Shown here one piece after another: positions 24,195 to 37,846 of a stretch of DNA of 64,000 nt. The DNA is taken from NCBI RefSeq assembly GCF_021155765.1, contig NC_060112.1, positions 13,206,001 to 13,270,000 of the forward strand, given 5' to 3'. The notes beneath the pieces are model-generated. The model did no database searches, was not told the DNA's origin, and saw nothing but the letters and a program-made list of their open reading frames with translations. Both the position numbers and the translations under genes were made by a program. Numbering within the stretch: position 1 is the stretch's first letter; each line of letters starts with the position of its first letter. The DNA is from Diprion similis. Lineage: Eukaryota > Arthropoda > Insecta > Hymenoptera > Diprionidae.

Positions 24195-24245
24195 CATTTC
24201 TGATGAGGGCCCCCTCAAATGGCCGAAACGTTAAATAAAGTGACA
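24195..24245 (+). ncRNA. Possible hammerhead-ribozyme-like motif (degenerate)
   Basis: CTGATGAG (24,200-24,207) is followed by GGCC, a loop, GGCC and GAAACGTT (24,225-24,232), the order of a hammerhead core: CUGAUGA, stem II, GAAA, very short stem III, cleavage nucleotide. Flanks can form stem I: ATTT before the core pairs with AAAT after it, and beyond one mismatch TTT pairs with AAA. Against it, in the standard register stem II has a G-G mismatch or bulge at its third pair. Minimal hammerheads of this shape are known in Penelope-like retroelements, but no such element is seen around it. Possibly chance. Confidence 0.3.
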
Positions 24246-24479
24246 ATTTTTTACCTACAACACCAAAAACATTCTACTATAAAAATTGATTGCTGGTCAC
24301 ATCTTCCACAAACGCTTATTACTTATATCATTAGCTTTTCTATGTCTTTGTAGTAAAATCTTTTAATATTGAATTTATAAAATTCGTAGCTATTGGCAGC
24401 AGGTTCTTGCCAGATACTGTGCCATTCTTAGCAAGTAAAATAAAATAGTCAACGCAAAATTTAAAATAATTAATTTCAT

Positions 24480-27400
24480 TCAGTTGTGTGGTCCAAGAAT
24501 ACGCCGATCAGTTAGCTGAGATGTCCTTAACTTCGGTATCATCTGCTTTGGTTGAATGATTTCGGATTTTATACATTCTTCTTCGTCGTTTTCTTTGTTG
24601 TCATGCTGTTGAAAAGTAATTTGTTTCAACAATTCCCAAAGCTATACCACTTGATAAGATTTAGCAATTTTTTCATAAAATACAAATTTACTAGACTGAT
24701 TGATTTACCAGAGTGACTGATAATTGGGGTGTCAATACAAATCACGTATATTTACATTTTACCGGAAGAATAGTTTGTGAAGTAATTACGTTAAAATAAC
24801 ATGGTAGCACTTACCTCGTTATCATTAAGAGCCTCGTTCATTGCAGCTCGAAACCGTTGAATTATTCGTTCATGAGGTGATGTTGCAGCGAGCTCTCTTG
24901 GATAATGATGCTCCGTTTTCACTGGTGTACTTCCTACAGTGATAAATCAGTTGTATTAGATGTAAATAGCAAAAGCACAAATTCATCACTTTGAACTGAT
25001 AAAGTAACGAACGAATAGACATGCTGCATATCGTTACAACCTATGAAAACTAGCCTAGTCAAGAAAGGCTATTTATTAGTGTATCAATCCTAGAATACCA
25101 GTGGGGAAATCTCTCCGGAGGTCTTCGGCGATGAATTTCTCAACCTGATGTTGTGTTGTACGTAATTTAGCAGAGACATCAGCTGCCCAATGACTAGCAC
25201 CTATGCCCTGTTCCTCTAATTTATGTTGCAACTCATGACTGAATTGCCACACTTTACTTCGCTGATTCTCCATGAATTCTTCATGGTTCACACTAGCATC
25301 CATCACTATTTGTTGAAATTCCTGGAAAATAGGGGTATAGTTCGAATTTAACGTGAAGAAATAAACGGTACGACAGTATACATATTCTATTCCAGTTTTG
25401 TAATTTTGTTTGTATAGGAAAAAGATAATTATTCTAAATCGTATAAAATAGAATTTCAAGATCCAGGTTGCTTACTTGGGCACTTGACAGTAATCTTTTC
25501 TGCTCCTGCCGGATTGCTTCTTGTAATTTAGCTATACTCTGTTCAGATACATCACGTTGCTTAATCCAAACTTCGCTGGTGTCTTGAAGCTGAGTTCGTA
25601 GTTCATCTACTAGTTTATACCAGCGAGCAGTAACAGAATCAGCTATCGGTACAATCTTAAAACATATAATACAAAATTTACCAGGATTTATCGTAATATA
25701 AAGTACATGATACCATATAGTGAAGAAAGAGCTACCTCGTTAACGCTGACTTGTACTTCATTTTTGAGGACTTCAATTCCTTCTTTGACTCTATCCTCAT
25801 AGCATTTTTCACTTTTTACGATGTTCTGACATGATTCGATTGCATCAGTATTGATGTTGTCATGGGTATCGCTAATGTCCACTAAAATGTTAGCAACGTC
25901 TGTGTGATTCGCTTCGTTTGATGTATACATAGTCGTGAATTGTTTACATAATTTCTCGAATTGCTGCAAAAATGTCATATCATAATTGAATATATCATTA
26001 TAGGAAAATAATAACACGTTTTAATATAATTGTAAAAGATCAACAAACCTCCTTGAATTTCTTGTTATTCTCGCGTATTTCGTTTTGTTTTGTTTGTACA
26101 GTTTGAATGTGTTCTGTGACTTTTGTAACGTTGTTCGAAAGCCGTTGTCTGCTTATTGTCAAACTTTGACAGATTTCATTCTTTGCACTCTCAACGTATG
26201 TAAACATTTCTTCCAATTTTTCTGTTACAGATGCAGATAAAGTTTGCAATTTTTTTTGCATTGTAGTTTGAATTAGCTCCTCAAGTTTTGGTGCCAACAT
26301 CAAAGATATTTCATTTAGAAGTTTACTCTCGTGTTCAGATACTGTTTTAACATTTTGCAGGTGTTCACTGATCCAGGATTCATAGATGTTGAACTAAATA
26401 AAATAAGATTCTATATAACTATTCGACACCAGTAATGCAGATTTCATATTGCTAGAAGAGGTTGTTTAATAATTACTAAAGTGACCTAATCAAAATTTTT
26501 ATAAGAGCTGTGAGTATACAGTGATGATTAAAAATTTGAAACTCTATGTACAATTCCACAGAATACATGATTCATATTCGAAATGTAGATTGTCTCAATT
26601 TTAATGCGAGCGTGACTATTTATATTATAAGTAAAATACCTACAGAACAATCTGCATGTTCAATCAAAGTTGATTTCGCCGCACATTGCTTCGCAACAAG
26701 ATCTTTAGAGACATGTTGAATTGTGGTGTCGATACCTCTATTCTGTACTGCCAGTTGTGATCCTATAGGTATTTGAGAATAAAGAAAAAGCTCAACACAC
26801 AACCATCTCAAGTTAATTATTGAATTATTTTACACTAGAACCCATTTTGACTTTGACAACGTTTCTTCAAATAAATTTATGAAGTATTACTTTCGCAAAT
26901 TATAAGCTCACCTATGTCATTTTTTGTGTTCATACAAAATTGTACCAGATTCTGGGCGTATTCCATGCAGTCTTTCTCGATTTCTTCCACTCCATTCATC
27001 ATATCCTTCTGAAATTGCTGTCCAAGTTTTTCATTCTCTTGCTCCACTTGACTGTAATGCAAGAATAAAATACCATTCTTTCATCTTTTCTCTATTATGT
27101 AGAACATAGTTCACGCAACTTACTATACTAAGTGAACACAAGTGAATTATGGAAATTTTCCTAACTTACGTTTTACGAGTAATTTTATCATGAAGCTTAA
27201 GAGTGTCACTGGTCGCAATGTCAGCAACTCCCAGTAACTGACGTGCTTGAGATGACAAAATTTTTTCTGTCACAGCATGTTTTTGGACCAAGTATTTATT
27301 TTCATTACATTCTTGTTTAGCCTGCAGTAATCGACTCTCAGTTACTTTTAGAATACCTTCCGTATTTGCAAGTATGTTTTGCGTTTTACACAATTCATTT

Positions 27401-30271
27401 GTACGAACTTCATAATTAATGTGCAACTCGTTGAAAATTTCCTAGTAATAGAGAATTTACATTAGTGGCATATTTCAATAATTATTTATATGTACAATAT
27501 AGCATAAACAGTTGAACTTACGTCTTTCTTATTCATCTGCTCTTCCAGAGCCTTAATGTGATTAATCTTGTCAGTGATATCTTTCTCCATACATTCTATC
27601 TGAGCTTGCATATCATTATAATTTTCTTGAGCTAAATAAACCCCATTTCGTTCCCTAGTAGCAAGAAGATCACGTCGCAATCTCTCAATTTCTTCAGTGT
27701 ATTCTTTGAGGAGTGCTTTCTTTGATAGTTTTTGATTGAGTTCTGGTCTGTTAGTAATGTTTTTGGCACGATGTGCATAGTCCAAGGTAGAAAGTGTCTC
27801 TTCCAGATTAATACTTGCCGGTGATACAGTAGCAATTATTGAAGTTTTGGTACGACCTCCGAGAGATTCTTGAAGTAATCTTGTCAATTTTGACTCTCTA
27901 TACAGAAATATATTTATTATACAGTTTGTTAGAAGAAAAATGATATGTGACTTTGGCAAAATTGTATTATAAAGTATTATGTATGAATGGAGAAGCATGT
28001 AGCAATCATACCGATAAGGAATATGTGGTGCCCGCTCAACAAGTGAAGTAATAACTCTGCCAAGGGTCAGTAAAGACTGATTAATATTTCCAGCCTCTCT
28101 AGCTCTTCGGTCCACAGCACCAGACCTTCCTACGTTCTCACTTCCGGCCAAGTCGACCAAATTTAATTTCCCAGTTTTCAGCAACTCTTCTCCATCGACT
28201 GTATTTTCTTTTATGTGTACCGTAATTGAAAATACAGTGTGAGACCGACTGCAATGATCAACTATCTTTAACAGTACTTTTAACAGTAGTGTCTAAGTAA
28301 AATGTACATACTAGATGGTGATTAGTTAAAAGCATTTGGTCCAACCCAAATTTATAGGCTTTAGAAATTACAACGTTCTTAAGAAACCTGTTTAACAGTA
28401 GTTGCAATCAGTGCAATTTCAATTTACTAACCTGGAATGCGCATTCATAAGAGTTGCAGCTGTCTGTCGTTTTTCTGAACCTTTTTCGAGTATCTTGAAT
28501 ACTTCACTCTTATTGTGAACCGTCACTTCTTCTAGTCCATGAATTATAACTGCCCCCTTCTTAGAAGCATCCTCATACAATCTAACAATATGTAAGTATG
28601 TTTGAAAATAATTAGTCAATATCATAATAGTAACACAGAACTCAATAAGGCATAGTCTTAAAAGCACGTTATTTTTCAATGATATGAAATAAAATCGTTC
28701 TAGTGAATTTATTTTCGAATCCTCTATACAATGTTTTCTAATCAAACTCTGAAACATAGTTTTCTTTCATGATCAGATACTCATGACACATTTTACTTTT
28801 TAAGATGTCTGAATCGAACCTTATTTTAGATGCCTCATCATGGGGAGAAAGAAGGTCAAATAATTCCTCATTGTACAATTCAAGGAAACTGACTCGTACT
28901 GTATATTCCTGAGCCTCCAACATACGGAGTTCATCAAATAGATGACTCAAAGAGCGGGGAATTATTCCTGCACTTGAGTCCTGTAAGAAAAATTCAAGAA
29001 TTATTAAACTCAGATATTCAAATCGGAAAAAAATCTTTCTTTGCTTACAGTAGTCCAGTGGAGAGACGGATCATTGCTGACACCTTCCATGGTAAAAGTT
29101 TTACCCGTTCCAGTTTGTCCATAGGCAAAAACTGTACAGTTATAGCCTGCAAGAACTTCATCCAATAGAGGACTAACCACTGCTTGATAGACATCGACCT
29201 GTGATAATTGAGAAAATAAATTAATTACTTGATAAAACTTCAAACTTTTCATTGATTATTCAAAAACAAAGTAAGTTGTAATATCTGCACAACTTTTCAA
29301 GAAAAGGTGACATTCTAATATTTATTTCTGTAGTAAAACCCTATATCCTAATCTATAATTAAATCCAATCAAACAATATTATATTTGATGTGAATACTTG
29401 AAAAAAGTTTCACAAATGGATTTCAATCCAAACTGAAATTGTTTACCATTTTTTAGTAAAAGGTTCGAAATATTTCAAAATGTGACAAACACAGTTGAGA
29501 ACTGTAGGAATATTTGTTTACTGATTTTAGAAATGATTTGGTAGAATAGTAATCTAAGAAGAGAGTCTTACTTGTTTGGATAAAGGTCCGAAGACCTTAT
29601 CAAATGTGAATTTCTTGGAGAGCTTGTCCTGCGGTTTCTCTCGCACAAGAACTTCTTTGCTAGAAGGTACTTCTACCACTGTTAAAGATTTACCCAATTT
29701 TTCCACATCATTTGCTGGCCTATAAATCATTAGTACAGTATGATTATCATGAAGAAATTTCTTTTGTATTCAAAATAAGTCTTTGAAATGTTTTCTCACT
29801 TTATCTTGAAGTATCAAAACATTGAATTCTTTAATTAAATCTAAAGTACATCTCAGTTTAAGAGCTTCTTTATTATTTAAATCTAATTTTATTCTTTGCT
29901 CAATATTCCAAAAAGTTACGAACTTCAAACAATAAAAAATCTGAAATCTAGGATTAGTGCAACAGTGTACACAGTAGAAGCACCAATGCTTGACAGAAGT
30001 TTTGACAGGACCAAACTATCAAACGAATTTCAAAATACTTTGTCAAGTAGAAACTTTAAATGAGGTTGACCGAAATACAATACATTCGTGTAATTTATAA
30101 AAAATAAAGGCTGAAGGCTTGCTGTAGCATCTGTGTGTTGGGACGTTAGGTGACAACAAATTTAATTCATACTTGGGTTATATTTGTGATTTATTTGAGC
30201 GAATACCTGACACGAACGAAGACTTGTATGTGTTGGTTTTTATCCTTTTTACTTATCCGCGTTTCATTCAT
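24480..30271 (-). CDS. Klp61F: Kinesin-5 spindle motor (Eg5/KIF11/Klp61F type)
   Basis: A plus-end-directed homotetrameric motor that slides antiparallel microtubules to build the bipolar spindle. Exons 5' to 3': 30,271-30,207; 29,719-29,572; 29,198-29,049; 28,980-28,820; 28,581-28,432; 28,248-28,012; 27,897-27,522; 27,441-27,170; 27,051-26,912; 26,762-26,644; 26,393-26,049; 25,963-25,736; 25,655-25,476; 25,321-25,099; 24,933-24,815; 24,605-24,480; all phases agree, 1,012 residues, close to family length. Seen: P-loop GQTGTGKT (98-105), switch I NAHSSRSH, switch II DLAGSE, a long coiled coil, and near 927-950 the BimC box (PTGSTPVK ... HYPREL ... TSPHE), whose Thr is the CDK1 site in relatives. 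The BimC box is what makes this kinesin-5. The exon 10 donor at 26,643 (TCT|GTAGGT) is preferred over one 3 nt on because only it avoids a stop. Confidence 0.96.
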
Positions 30272-31811
30272 TTTCAGTTGCACGTTTTTTTAGTACACAC
30301 GGGAGTTTCCACAAGCAGTTTGGCGTACGGCAATTACTGAAAAGTGCTGGAACGGCTCAAATATCCGTTGGCTGATCAGTGAGCAAGCTGGAGTTTGAAT
30401 TCACCGTTGAAATAACTGCCGCCAGAGGTACGGCGTCGTATTATATTCATCCACTAAATAAATATGTTAAGATGGGTCTCATGGGTCGCTGACGTGCGTC
30501 GTTCGACTCGTTAGACGTAAACTCTAAAGTTTGAACCGTGTCGTTACGGAACCAAAGGTTTGCACAGTTGTCAGCTGTCAACGACCATAAATAATAATAA
30601 TAATAAATAATATAATGCCACGCCAGCGCGCGATTCCGTGCTCATCTCTTTAGGTTGGAATAAGCAATATTATTTATGTGCCCAATGGGAATAATGATGA
30701 CGATATTACAACCGTGCTCGTTTATACCTTCAAAGAAAGCAAATCATTCTATAAAACGAATTGAAAACATTGAGCTACCAACTGTGATGATAAATAGATC
30801 GAGCCAACTATAAGTTATTGTGACAAGTCACACGTTTGATGTGCCACAGTGGCAATTTATAAAAATGTACCAGATTTTTGGTTACCGAGTCATACGTGGC
30901 AATTCTTATCTGACATTTAAATAGAGAAGATTGTATCGAATCCCCTCTGAGTGTTAATTATTACTTATTCGATCTCTGATAAGGTACGTACAATGTATCA
31001 GAATCCATCTTCTGTTTGTAACGTGCTACTTTTGATAGGAAAATGATCTGAAACGGGATCCTCAAATTACATAGCTAATTAAACAAATTCTTTGTTTAAA
31101 ATATCGGCGTAACGTGACACGTTAACTTGCCACAATACAACATGTACTCATTACCAGATTTTATAGCTTCTTCTGCTAAAAACTTACTTACGCCTTCAAC
31201 TAATCATTCAGATGCCATTCAAACGTTATATCTAGTACCAAATCTGTCAAAAGAAATTTTATTATAAAAAAATTGCTGTCCAGTGCTTGCAATGTATGTA
31301 TTCTTTGGATGCTTTGAAGTACCATCTGTTTGTATCATTTGTCAAAGTTTTACAGAGTATTTCGAAAAACTTTGTTGAATAGTGAAAGTGTTTCAGAATA
31401 AAATGTACTTTCCAACAGCCTATTCTCAAATGATGCTCAATGATTAGAAGTTGGAAAGAATATATTGAATTTTTTAAATTTACTGTAAGAACCTGTACCA
31501 AAAACTCCTAACGAGGGAGTTTTCATTGCTCTCTGGTCAAGCATATAAATATTCAGTTAAAATACTGACAATTATAAGAATGGAGCTATTTTGGATCTAA
31601 TATAAATAGTTATTATTATGAACATTCAAGCATTTTCAGTAATTACTTATTTGAAATTTTCGATACAATTTCCTTACAGCAAAAGACTTGAATGTCAGCT
31701 TTGTCAGGAGTAAATACATGAATAATATTATTGTTAATTGCAATGTTGTATGTTTTAGTTGCAGTAAATTTGAGCATACACCATATCCAGAAATTGGACA
31801 GTTACTAAGTT
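30272..31811. promoter_or_regulatory. Divergent region between kinesin-5 and GMPPB
   Basis: This 1.5-kb gap separates two genes that run away from each other, so it should hold both promoters. The stretch 30,300-30,660 is richer in CpG and includes a short (TAA)n run at about 30,588-30,607. A plausible acceptor at 31,757 (tgttttag) would place the start of GMPPB coding in an exon with spliced 5' UTR. No coding exon is seen. Confidence 0.5.
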
Positions 31812-33470
31812 ATGCCTGAGAAGAAGAAAAAACTTGACACGATGCGAGCTTTAATTTTGGTCGGTGGTTATGGGACTAGATTACGCCCACTTACGCTAAG
31901 TCGGCCCAAACCTCTGGTTGAATTTGCCAACAAACCAATGCTTTTACATCAAATAGAAGCTTTGGTAAGTTTCGCTAATTAAAATAAATTCCTAGTGTTA
32001 TATTTGTAGAAAAAACTCATAATGCCTTTCCCATGAATGTTGGTTCGTCCAAAACGTTATTCACAATCAAAAGTTGATATTTCTTTCGAGGCACGATAAA
32101 TTAATATTTGATGCATTCTTGAATTCAGGTTGAGGCAGGAGTAACGGAAGTAGTGCTTGCTGTGTCATACAGAGCTGAGCAAATGGAGAAAGAACTTGGC
32201 GAAGAAGCAAAAAAGCTTGGGGTTAATTTGATATTTTCACACGAATCAGAGCCTTTAGGAACTGCCGGTCCTCTTGCCTTGGCTCGAGATGTATTGAGTG
32301 CCAGCAACGATCCATTCTTTGTCCTCAACTCTGACATAATATGTGATTTTCCATTCAAAGAGTTGGTTAATTTTCACAGAAATCATGGCAAGGAGGGTAC
32401 AATTGTTGTTACTAAAGTTGAAGAACCATCTAAGTATGGCGTTGTTGTGTACGGAGCAGGTGGTAGAATTAACAGTTTCATCGAGAAACCCCAGGAATTC
32501 GTTTCCAACAAAATTAATGCTGGTAAAGTAGAGATGGTGTCCATTTTTTTAAACTTAGTGTTGCACCTCACTTGAAAAGATATATGTTAGTAAGATTACC
32601 ACATATTCGTCAATTGTCATTAATAATATGCCCAAATAAAGAAGAGCATAACTGAACAAAAAACATTCAATCATCTATTCATGAAAAATATTTTTTCAGG
32701 AATGTACATCCTGAATCCAAGTGTTCTGAATCGGATCAAATTGCAGCCTACTAGCATAGAGAAAGAAGTGTTCCCTGGCATGGCTCAAGATGGGGAATTG
32801 TATGCCATGGAACTACAAGGTTTTTGGATGGATGTTGGACAGCCCAAAGATTTTCTCACTGGTAAGCCTTTGACATAAAATCTGACAAGACCATTGTGAT
32901 CTTCAGAATCTCAGAAATAAATGGTAGTTTTCTTTGAATAGTTGCGTATATTACATTTATAAATACTTGCGTATATTTCAGGTATGTGTATGTACTTGGC
33001 ATCTCTGAGACAAAAATCGCCAGAAAAATTGTATTCGGGACCAGGAACGGTAGGTAACGTACTTGTTGACCCTACAGCTAAAATTGGGGAAGGCTGCAGG
33101 ATTGGTCCAAATGTCACTGTGGGACCAGGAGTGATCCTTGAAGACGGCTGTTGTGTCAAAAAATGTACCTTGCTGAAAGGGGCAACAGTCAAAGAGCATG
33201 CTTGGCTTGAAGGGTAAGATCACTAGTGACCTAATAACTAATGGTTTGATGCGGATGATTTTGAATGAGAACCAGTAAACTGAAAATGTTTTTTTAAACA
33301 GATGCATTGTCGGATGGAGAAGTGTGGTTGGACGATGGGTTCGAATGGAGGGTACAACTGTGTTGGGTGAAGATGTGATAGTTAAAGACGAATTGTACAT
33401 CAACGGTGGACAAGTATTACCTCACAAAAGTATAGCCACTTCAGTGCCCGAACCTCAAATCATCATGTGA
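31812..33470 (+). CDS. Gmppb: Mannose-1-phosphate guanylyltransferase beta (GMPPB)
   Basis: Makes GDP-mannose from mannose-1-phosphate and GTP in the cytosol, feeding N-glycosylation, O-mannosylation and GPI anchors. Exons: 31,812-31,964; 32,129-32,522; 32,700-32,861; 32,982-33,213; 33,302-33,470; phases agree, 369 residues. Seen: the nucleotidyltransferase signature [15 protein letters not shown] near 14-28, then [30 protein letters not shown] and [12 protein letters not shown], and a C-terminal left-handed beta-helix ([16 protein letters not shown] and following hexapeptides) ending in SVPEPQIIM. The chosen ATG adds ten residues (Lys-rich) before MRALIL; the human protein starts at the position of the second Met, so Met11 may be the real start. 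AATAAA lies at 33,658-33,663. Confidence 0.96.
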
Positions 33471-34141
33471 TCTATCTTAAATGTGAAAGTTATCTTGTAA
33501 ATATTGAATAACACTAAAATTATTGACCCAAAATTTTCGAATAGTATTTTGACGTATTTGTACGCTTATGCTTTCTACTTTTTGGAAAAGTAAAATATAA
33601 AGATTAATTCAAATTTTTGTAGTTTATAAATTACCTTCTCTAATATTTTCAATAGAGAATAAAATGTGCTAATTTGTAGTAAATCGAAATTTTTTACAAC
33701 ATCAAGGCACACTTACTATTCATGAATCCTCAACGAAAGGATTTCCTGATTATATCTCACATACGTTGTGACACTTGCAACTATTGTTTCATCGGAGTTT
33801 CATCAAAGTTTACGAGTAAAATATTCAGTTATAGCACAGCGAAAATTTCAAATCAATTCGAGATTCAATATTAATGTTCACTTTTGAGATCTTTGCTTAT
33901 AATACAGATACACTAAATTCAATAGAATAGCATTTATATAAAAGTATGAAAATATAAAAATCTTATAGAGTAATGCCTTTTTTGGTATATATGAATAACG
34001 TTTGACCAATCTGATCTCTGCAGTCGTCACAGAGCATTTCGAAGCTCCTTGATCTATTCTATTGAAGGTTCAGCTTTGGTATGTTGCAGTAATTTAATTA
34101 GGTATGTTTTTCAATTAGTTCCACAATCATTAAATTTATAT
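33471..34141. other. Convergent 3' flanks of GMPPB and separase
   Basis: Contains the 3' UTRs of two genes that run toward each other. AT-rich, with no further feature seen. Confidence 0.5.
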
Positions 34142-37100
34142 TCACTTTAGTCGTATAGGAAGTCCACGGATTACAACTGCAGCCATTGTCATATAATGGG
34201 TGCATGATCCTCTATACTTAGCTAAAGCACGCAGCATTTCTGGTTCTACCGATGTTTGGCAGGGTCTTGATTCAGATAGAGACATTGTTGAAATGCCATT
34301 TTCTAAATCCATGTTCTTGAATTCTGTTGGTAGATAGAGGAATATATATTTATGTCATGCTTGCACATTAGGGTTTTTGTTAAATGGAAGATCATATTGG
34401 ATGGTCATAAAGCAGCTCCAAATATAGAAAAAATATGGCTCTCTAATTTTTGCAGATTTCTATTCTCAGCCCCGAGGCCCCTGTTGATCGTACATTCCAC
34501 ACGAGTCGTGTGTGTTTTAATTAAGTATATTATTTTTTAATCAATTTTCAAGCTATCTGACGTCGTATTTTATACTTTTTTTAATCTTCAATGAATTTCG
34601 AATCTTCGTTATTTTCGATTGTAGAAGATGTGTAGAGAATTCCATTCTAGCTCAAGAATTATTTAAAAAAAGAGGCCAGCAGGGAGACTCAGGGCTCAAG
34701 ATCAAAATCTGAAAAAATTAGAGATTTCTTTTTTTACATTTAAAGCCAATCTACGACCATCCAACATAGAAATTAAAAAAAAAATCATTTAACAACCACC
34801 GTAGTGCACATATATATAATTTTGTTCACATGTTTCATACGTGCGTGTGTTTAATTATACAGGTTGCATAAAGAATGCAATGCAAGAAAAGTATTTCAAA
34901 TTTATTACAACTATCTTCATTCATGTATACCTTTGAAAGGTAAAAGTTGTAATGTTTCTAGTGCAATATTCTCTGAATTCTTGGTTAGCAAAGCTGTGTG
35001 AAAGTGTAATAGTTTACGCACCCAATATTCCATTAGACCATTCATTTATCTTGACCTCTGACCAAGGCCGTGGTGCTGGTGAAGGAATCCAATTTCCAAT
35101 AAAATTTGCTGTCAGTCTATCTACATCAAAGTCAGTGACTTCCCACAGCATACCCAATATACAGGGACTACAAGGACATTTTTACAAAATAAATTAGCAA
35201 GTTTTACAATTCAAAGAACAGTTACTATTGTATGTATGCCAAGTTTTACAATTCAATAAAAGTCCAATAATAAATAACTAACAATCCTTCGAACAGAATA
35301 TATTTGGTGAATCCAGGACTTTCCCAGAGTATTTTTTAGAGCAGACAGAATTATTGCATCAGAGTATTTTCTTCAAAACATGCATGTTCGTAACTAAAAG
35401 AAAAGTATGAAAGTGAACGGCAAAAATTATTAAATGCTAACTATATATAAGAAGAAACTTTATTCGATATTATGTTTAAGGAAAAATAATACCTGCATGC
35501 TATAAGATATTGGTTGGAGACTCCAATCGGTGGAAACCTTCCACCTACTGACCACAGCTTTGCACTCCCACAGCCAAATAAGAGAACAATAGCCTTTACT
35601 CGTAATTTCTCGATTCTCTCTCCTGACAAGTACTGTATTCCACTTCCATGTCCACTATACCTGCAATATAGATAGCAGAATATCTTTCACACGATTTCTA
35701 TGTCCTTAAAATATACCTATAGTAAGTCTTGTCACAGTTATGTCGTAATGAGTACAATTTCATTTTCTAATATTCATTCAATGTATTAGATTAAAACGAG
35801 ACTGTACATTGTAGTAAAATCAAAGTTGAAAACAACATGTTATACTAACATTAGAATGTCATAGTTGGTTAAAGCACATTCAAAACTCTTTTCATCTGGC
35901 TGAATATTATAAGTTCCTGTCCAATGCGGCAGCCAGTACTCAATGAACAATTTCATACGTTTTTCAAGCTCGGGTAAATTTCCTGATGGATTAACCATGA
36001 AGCTACCATTGTTTTCCCCGATCTTTATGATCTTACAACCATTTTCGATTGTTTCTTCGTGTTCTTTGTACAGTGCATATGCCATGTGTAGTGAAGGAAA
36101 ACGTGTTACTGGATGATTGGTAAGAACATCTATGACTTCGAATGGAATGTAGTCAAGTATCTATAGGTGGTGATAAAAGAAATCCTTTGTTCAAATGATT
36201 GGACATATTATTGTTAATAGTCATATATCATCACAACAATAATATTCCTTTTACTTTACATACCTCATCTACAATTAAAACCAAAGTTTTTCGCTTAACT
36301 GACATCAGTGGTGTGAGGCTGTTCAATTTACCATAGATAGACAATATTATATTATCACAAAGTTTTTCATCAAGTGGCAGAATATACTTAATTGCTAAAG
36401 CAATTTCTGTCCTTGTCAGAAAGCAAGCACCCAGTGCTATTTTATGGAGTAGCCACCTAGTACGTTCTGATATGCAATTCCTATAAAGTAGAAGAATGGT
36501 AATACTGCTTCAGCAGCACAGAGAATGTTAGTATAATGTGAAAAAGTTCTTACGATGATTTATTGTCTGTAATAAGCTTGTTGATCATTTCCCGCACGTC
36601 TTTTACTAAACTCGATTCTTCTATAGGATCTGCAACTAAAAGAACTCTCCACTCTCTAAGCCATGTAGATTCTAATTCACAAATTGCTGCCTGAAACCAA
36701 ATGTGGCACGATTAGAAGGAAATATGAGATGATAAAATTTTTCATCAATGAAAAATGCAAAGTCACTCACTTTCATCTTCTTATTTTGTTTATCTCGCAT
36801 TTTCCAATACAAACGGTGATTAGCATAAGTTGCTTGTAAATCAATCCTGTTGCTACGTAGAATGTCGCGTATCTCTTTGCAAATGTCATAATTTGTGCTT
36901 AGTTTTGGCTTCGGAACAGTTATACAAAAGGGATGAATTCCATTTTTTCCCGTAGGTAGTACAGATATGTGAATAGGAACCATACCAATCATTTCAGATG
37001 TGTTATAAATTGAACTTTTACTAGATTGATATTGCGCTGTCAGCTGGACCATGTACCACTCTGTAAGTGTTGAAAAAATTCATCTTGGCATTAAGTATTG

Positions 37101-37846
37101 TGACAGAAAAAATATTGCACATTCCTAAACAAAATCAACGGTCATTCAGAACTTTATAAATACCAAATATCTGTTGCGAACGATAATTTGAACAAGGAAA
37201 ATTCACCTTCTGGAAATTCTTTTAATCTGTCTGTCACAGCTGATGCACAATCTCTCACTTCTTCACCTCCGTTGAATTTTATATAGGCAGGATTAAGTCC
37301 AAATGTTTGTGGCTGTTCCAGCAACATTTCACGCTCCTGAGTCTTGTTCCATCTGTGCTGTACTTGAAGGTGTAGGAGAACAGCGTGTGATTCGATCAAG
37401 TGATAAATGGCTTCTACTTCTCTGTCATCCTATGCAATAATAAATGATAAAAAAATACATGTCCATCCATTTTCAAGGAAGTCCTTAGCATAGGGCTAAA
37501 TTTTTGTTCACCAAGTTAATATTCAGAGGCTATAAAATGGGTTTATTAGACTAAATTTATGAGCAAGGTATTTTAGTAATAACACTGGTGAAAAACATGC
37601 GATGAATTACAGTTTCATTACCATCAGACAAAATATAGCAAGCATTTTGTTAAGACTCATATATTCAACGCAACTTGGGTGCGATTGCATCCAAGAAATC
37701 AATTTTTTTATATTAATTTCCAAATTTTCATCAGTGTATACTGTAGCTTCGACCGAACTTTCGAAGTCCTTAAAACTGTTTATAACCTCTTGACATTTTT
37801 TATACTCCCGCCAAACTTCGGTATAATTAAGACTACGCGCGGGCAT
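34142..37846 (-). CDS. Sse: Separase, short insect-type
   Basis: The caspase-like protease that cleaves the cohesin kleisin at anaphase onset. Exons 5' to 3': 37,846-37,622; 37,429-37,207; 37,060-36,771; 36,690-36,554; 36,480-36,264; 36,160-35,850; 35,660-35,493; 35,167-35,022; 34,323-34,142; phases agree, 632 residues. The catalytic pair is visible: His472 in YSGHGSG and Cys498 in LLFGCGSA, followed by SPCILGMLWEVTD and the C-terminal AAVVIRGLPIRL, all typical of the separase protease domain. Most eukaryotic separases exceed 1,200 residues; fly Sse is about this short because its N-terminal half is a separate protein (Three rows). The length here suggests the same split, with the partner encoded elsewhere. 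It lies head-to-head with the NFATC2IP-like gene. Confidence 0.93.

Noticed and set aside
30588-30612. (TAA)n run as a functional element
   Set aside because: A short simple repeat in the intergenic gap with nothing to suggest a role.
32125-33403. Minus-strand frames of up to 141 codons over GMPPB
   Set aside because: Antisense shadows of GMPPB coding exons.
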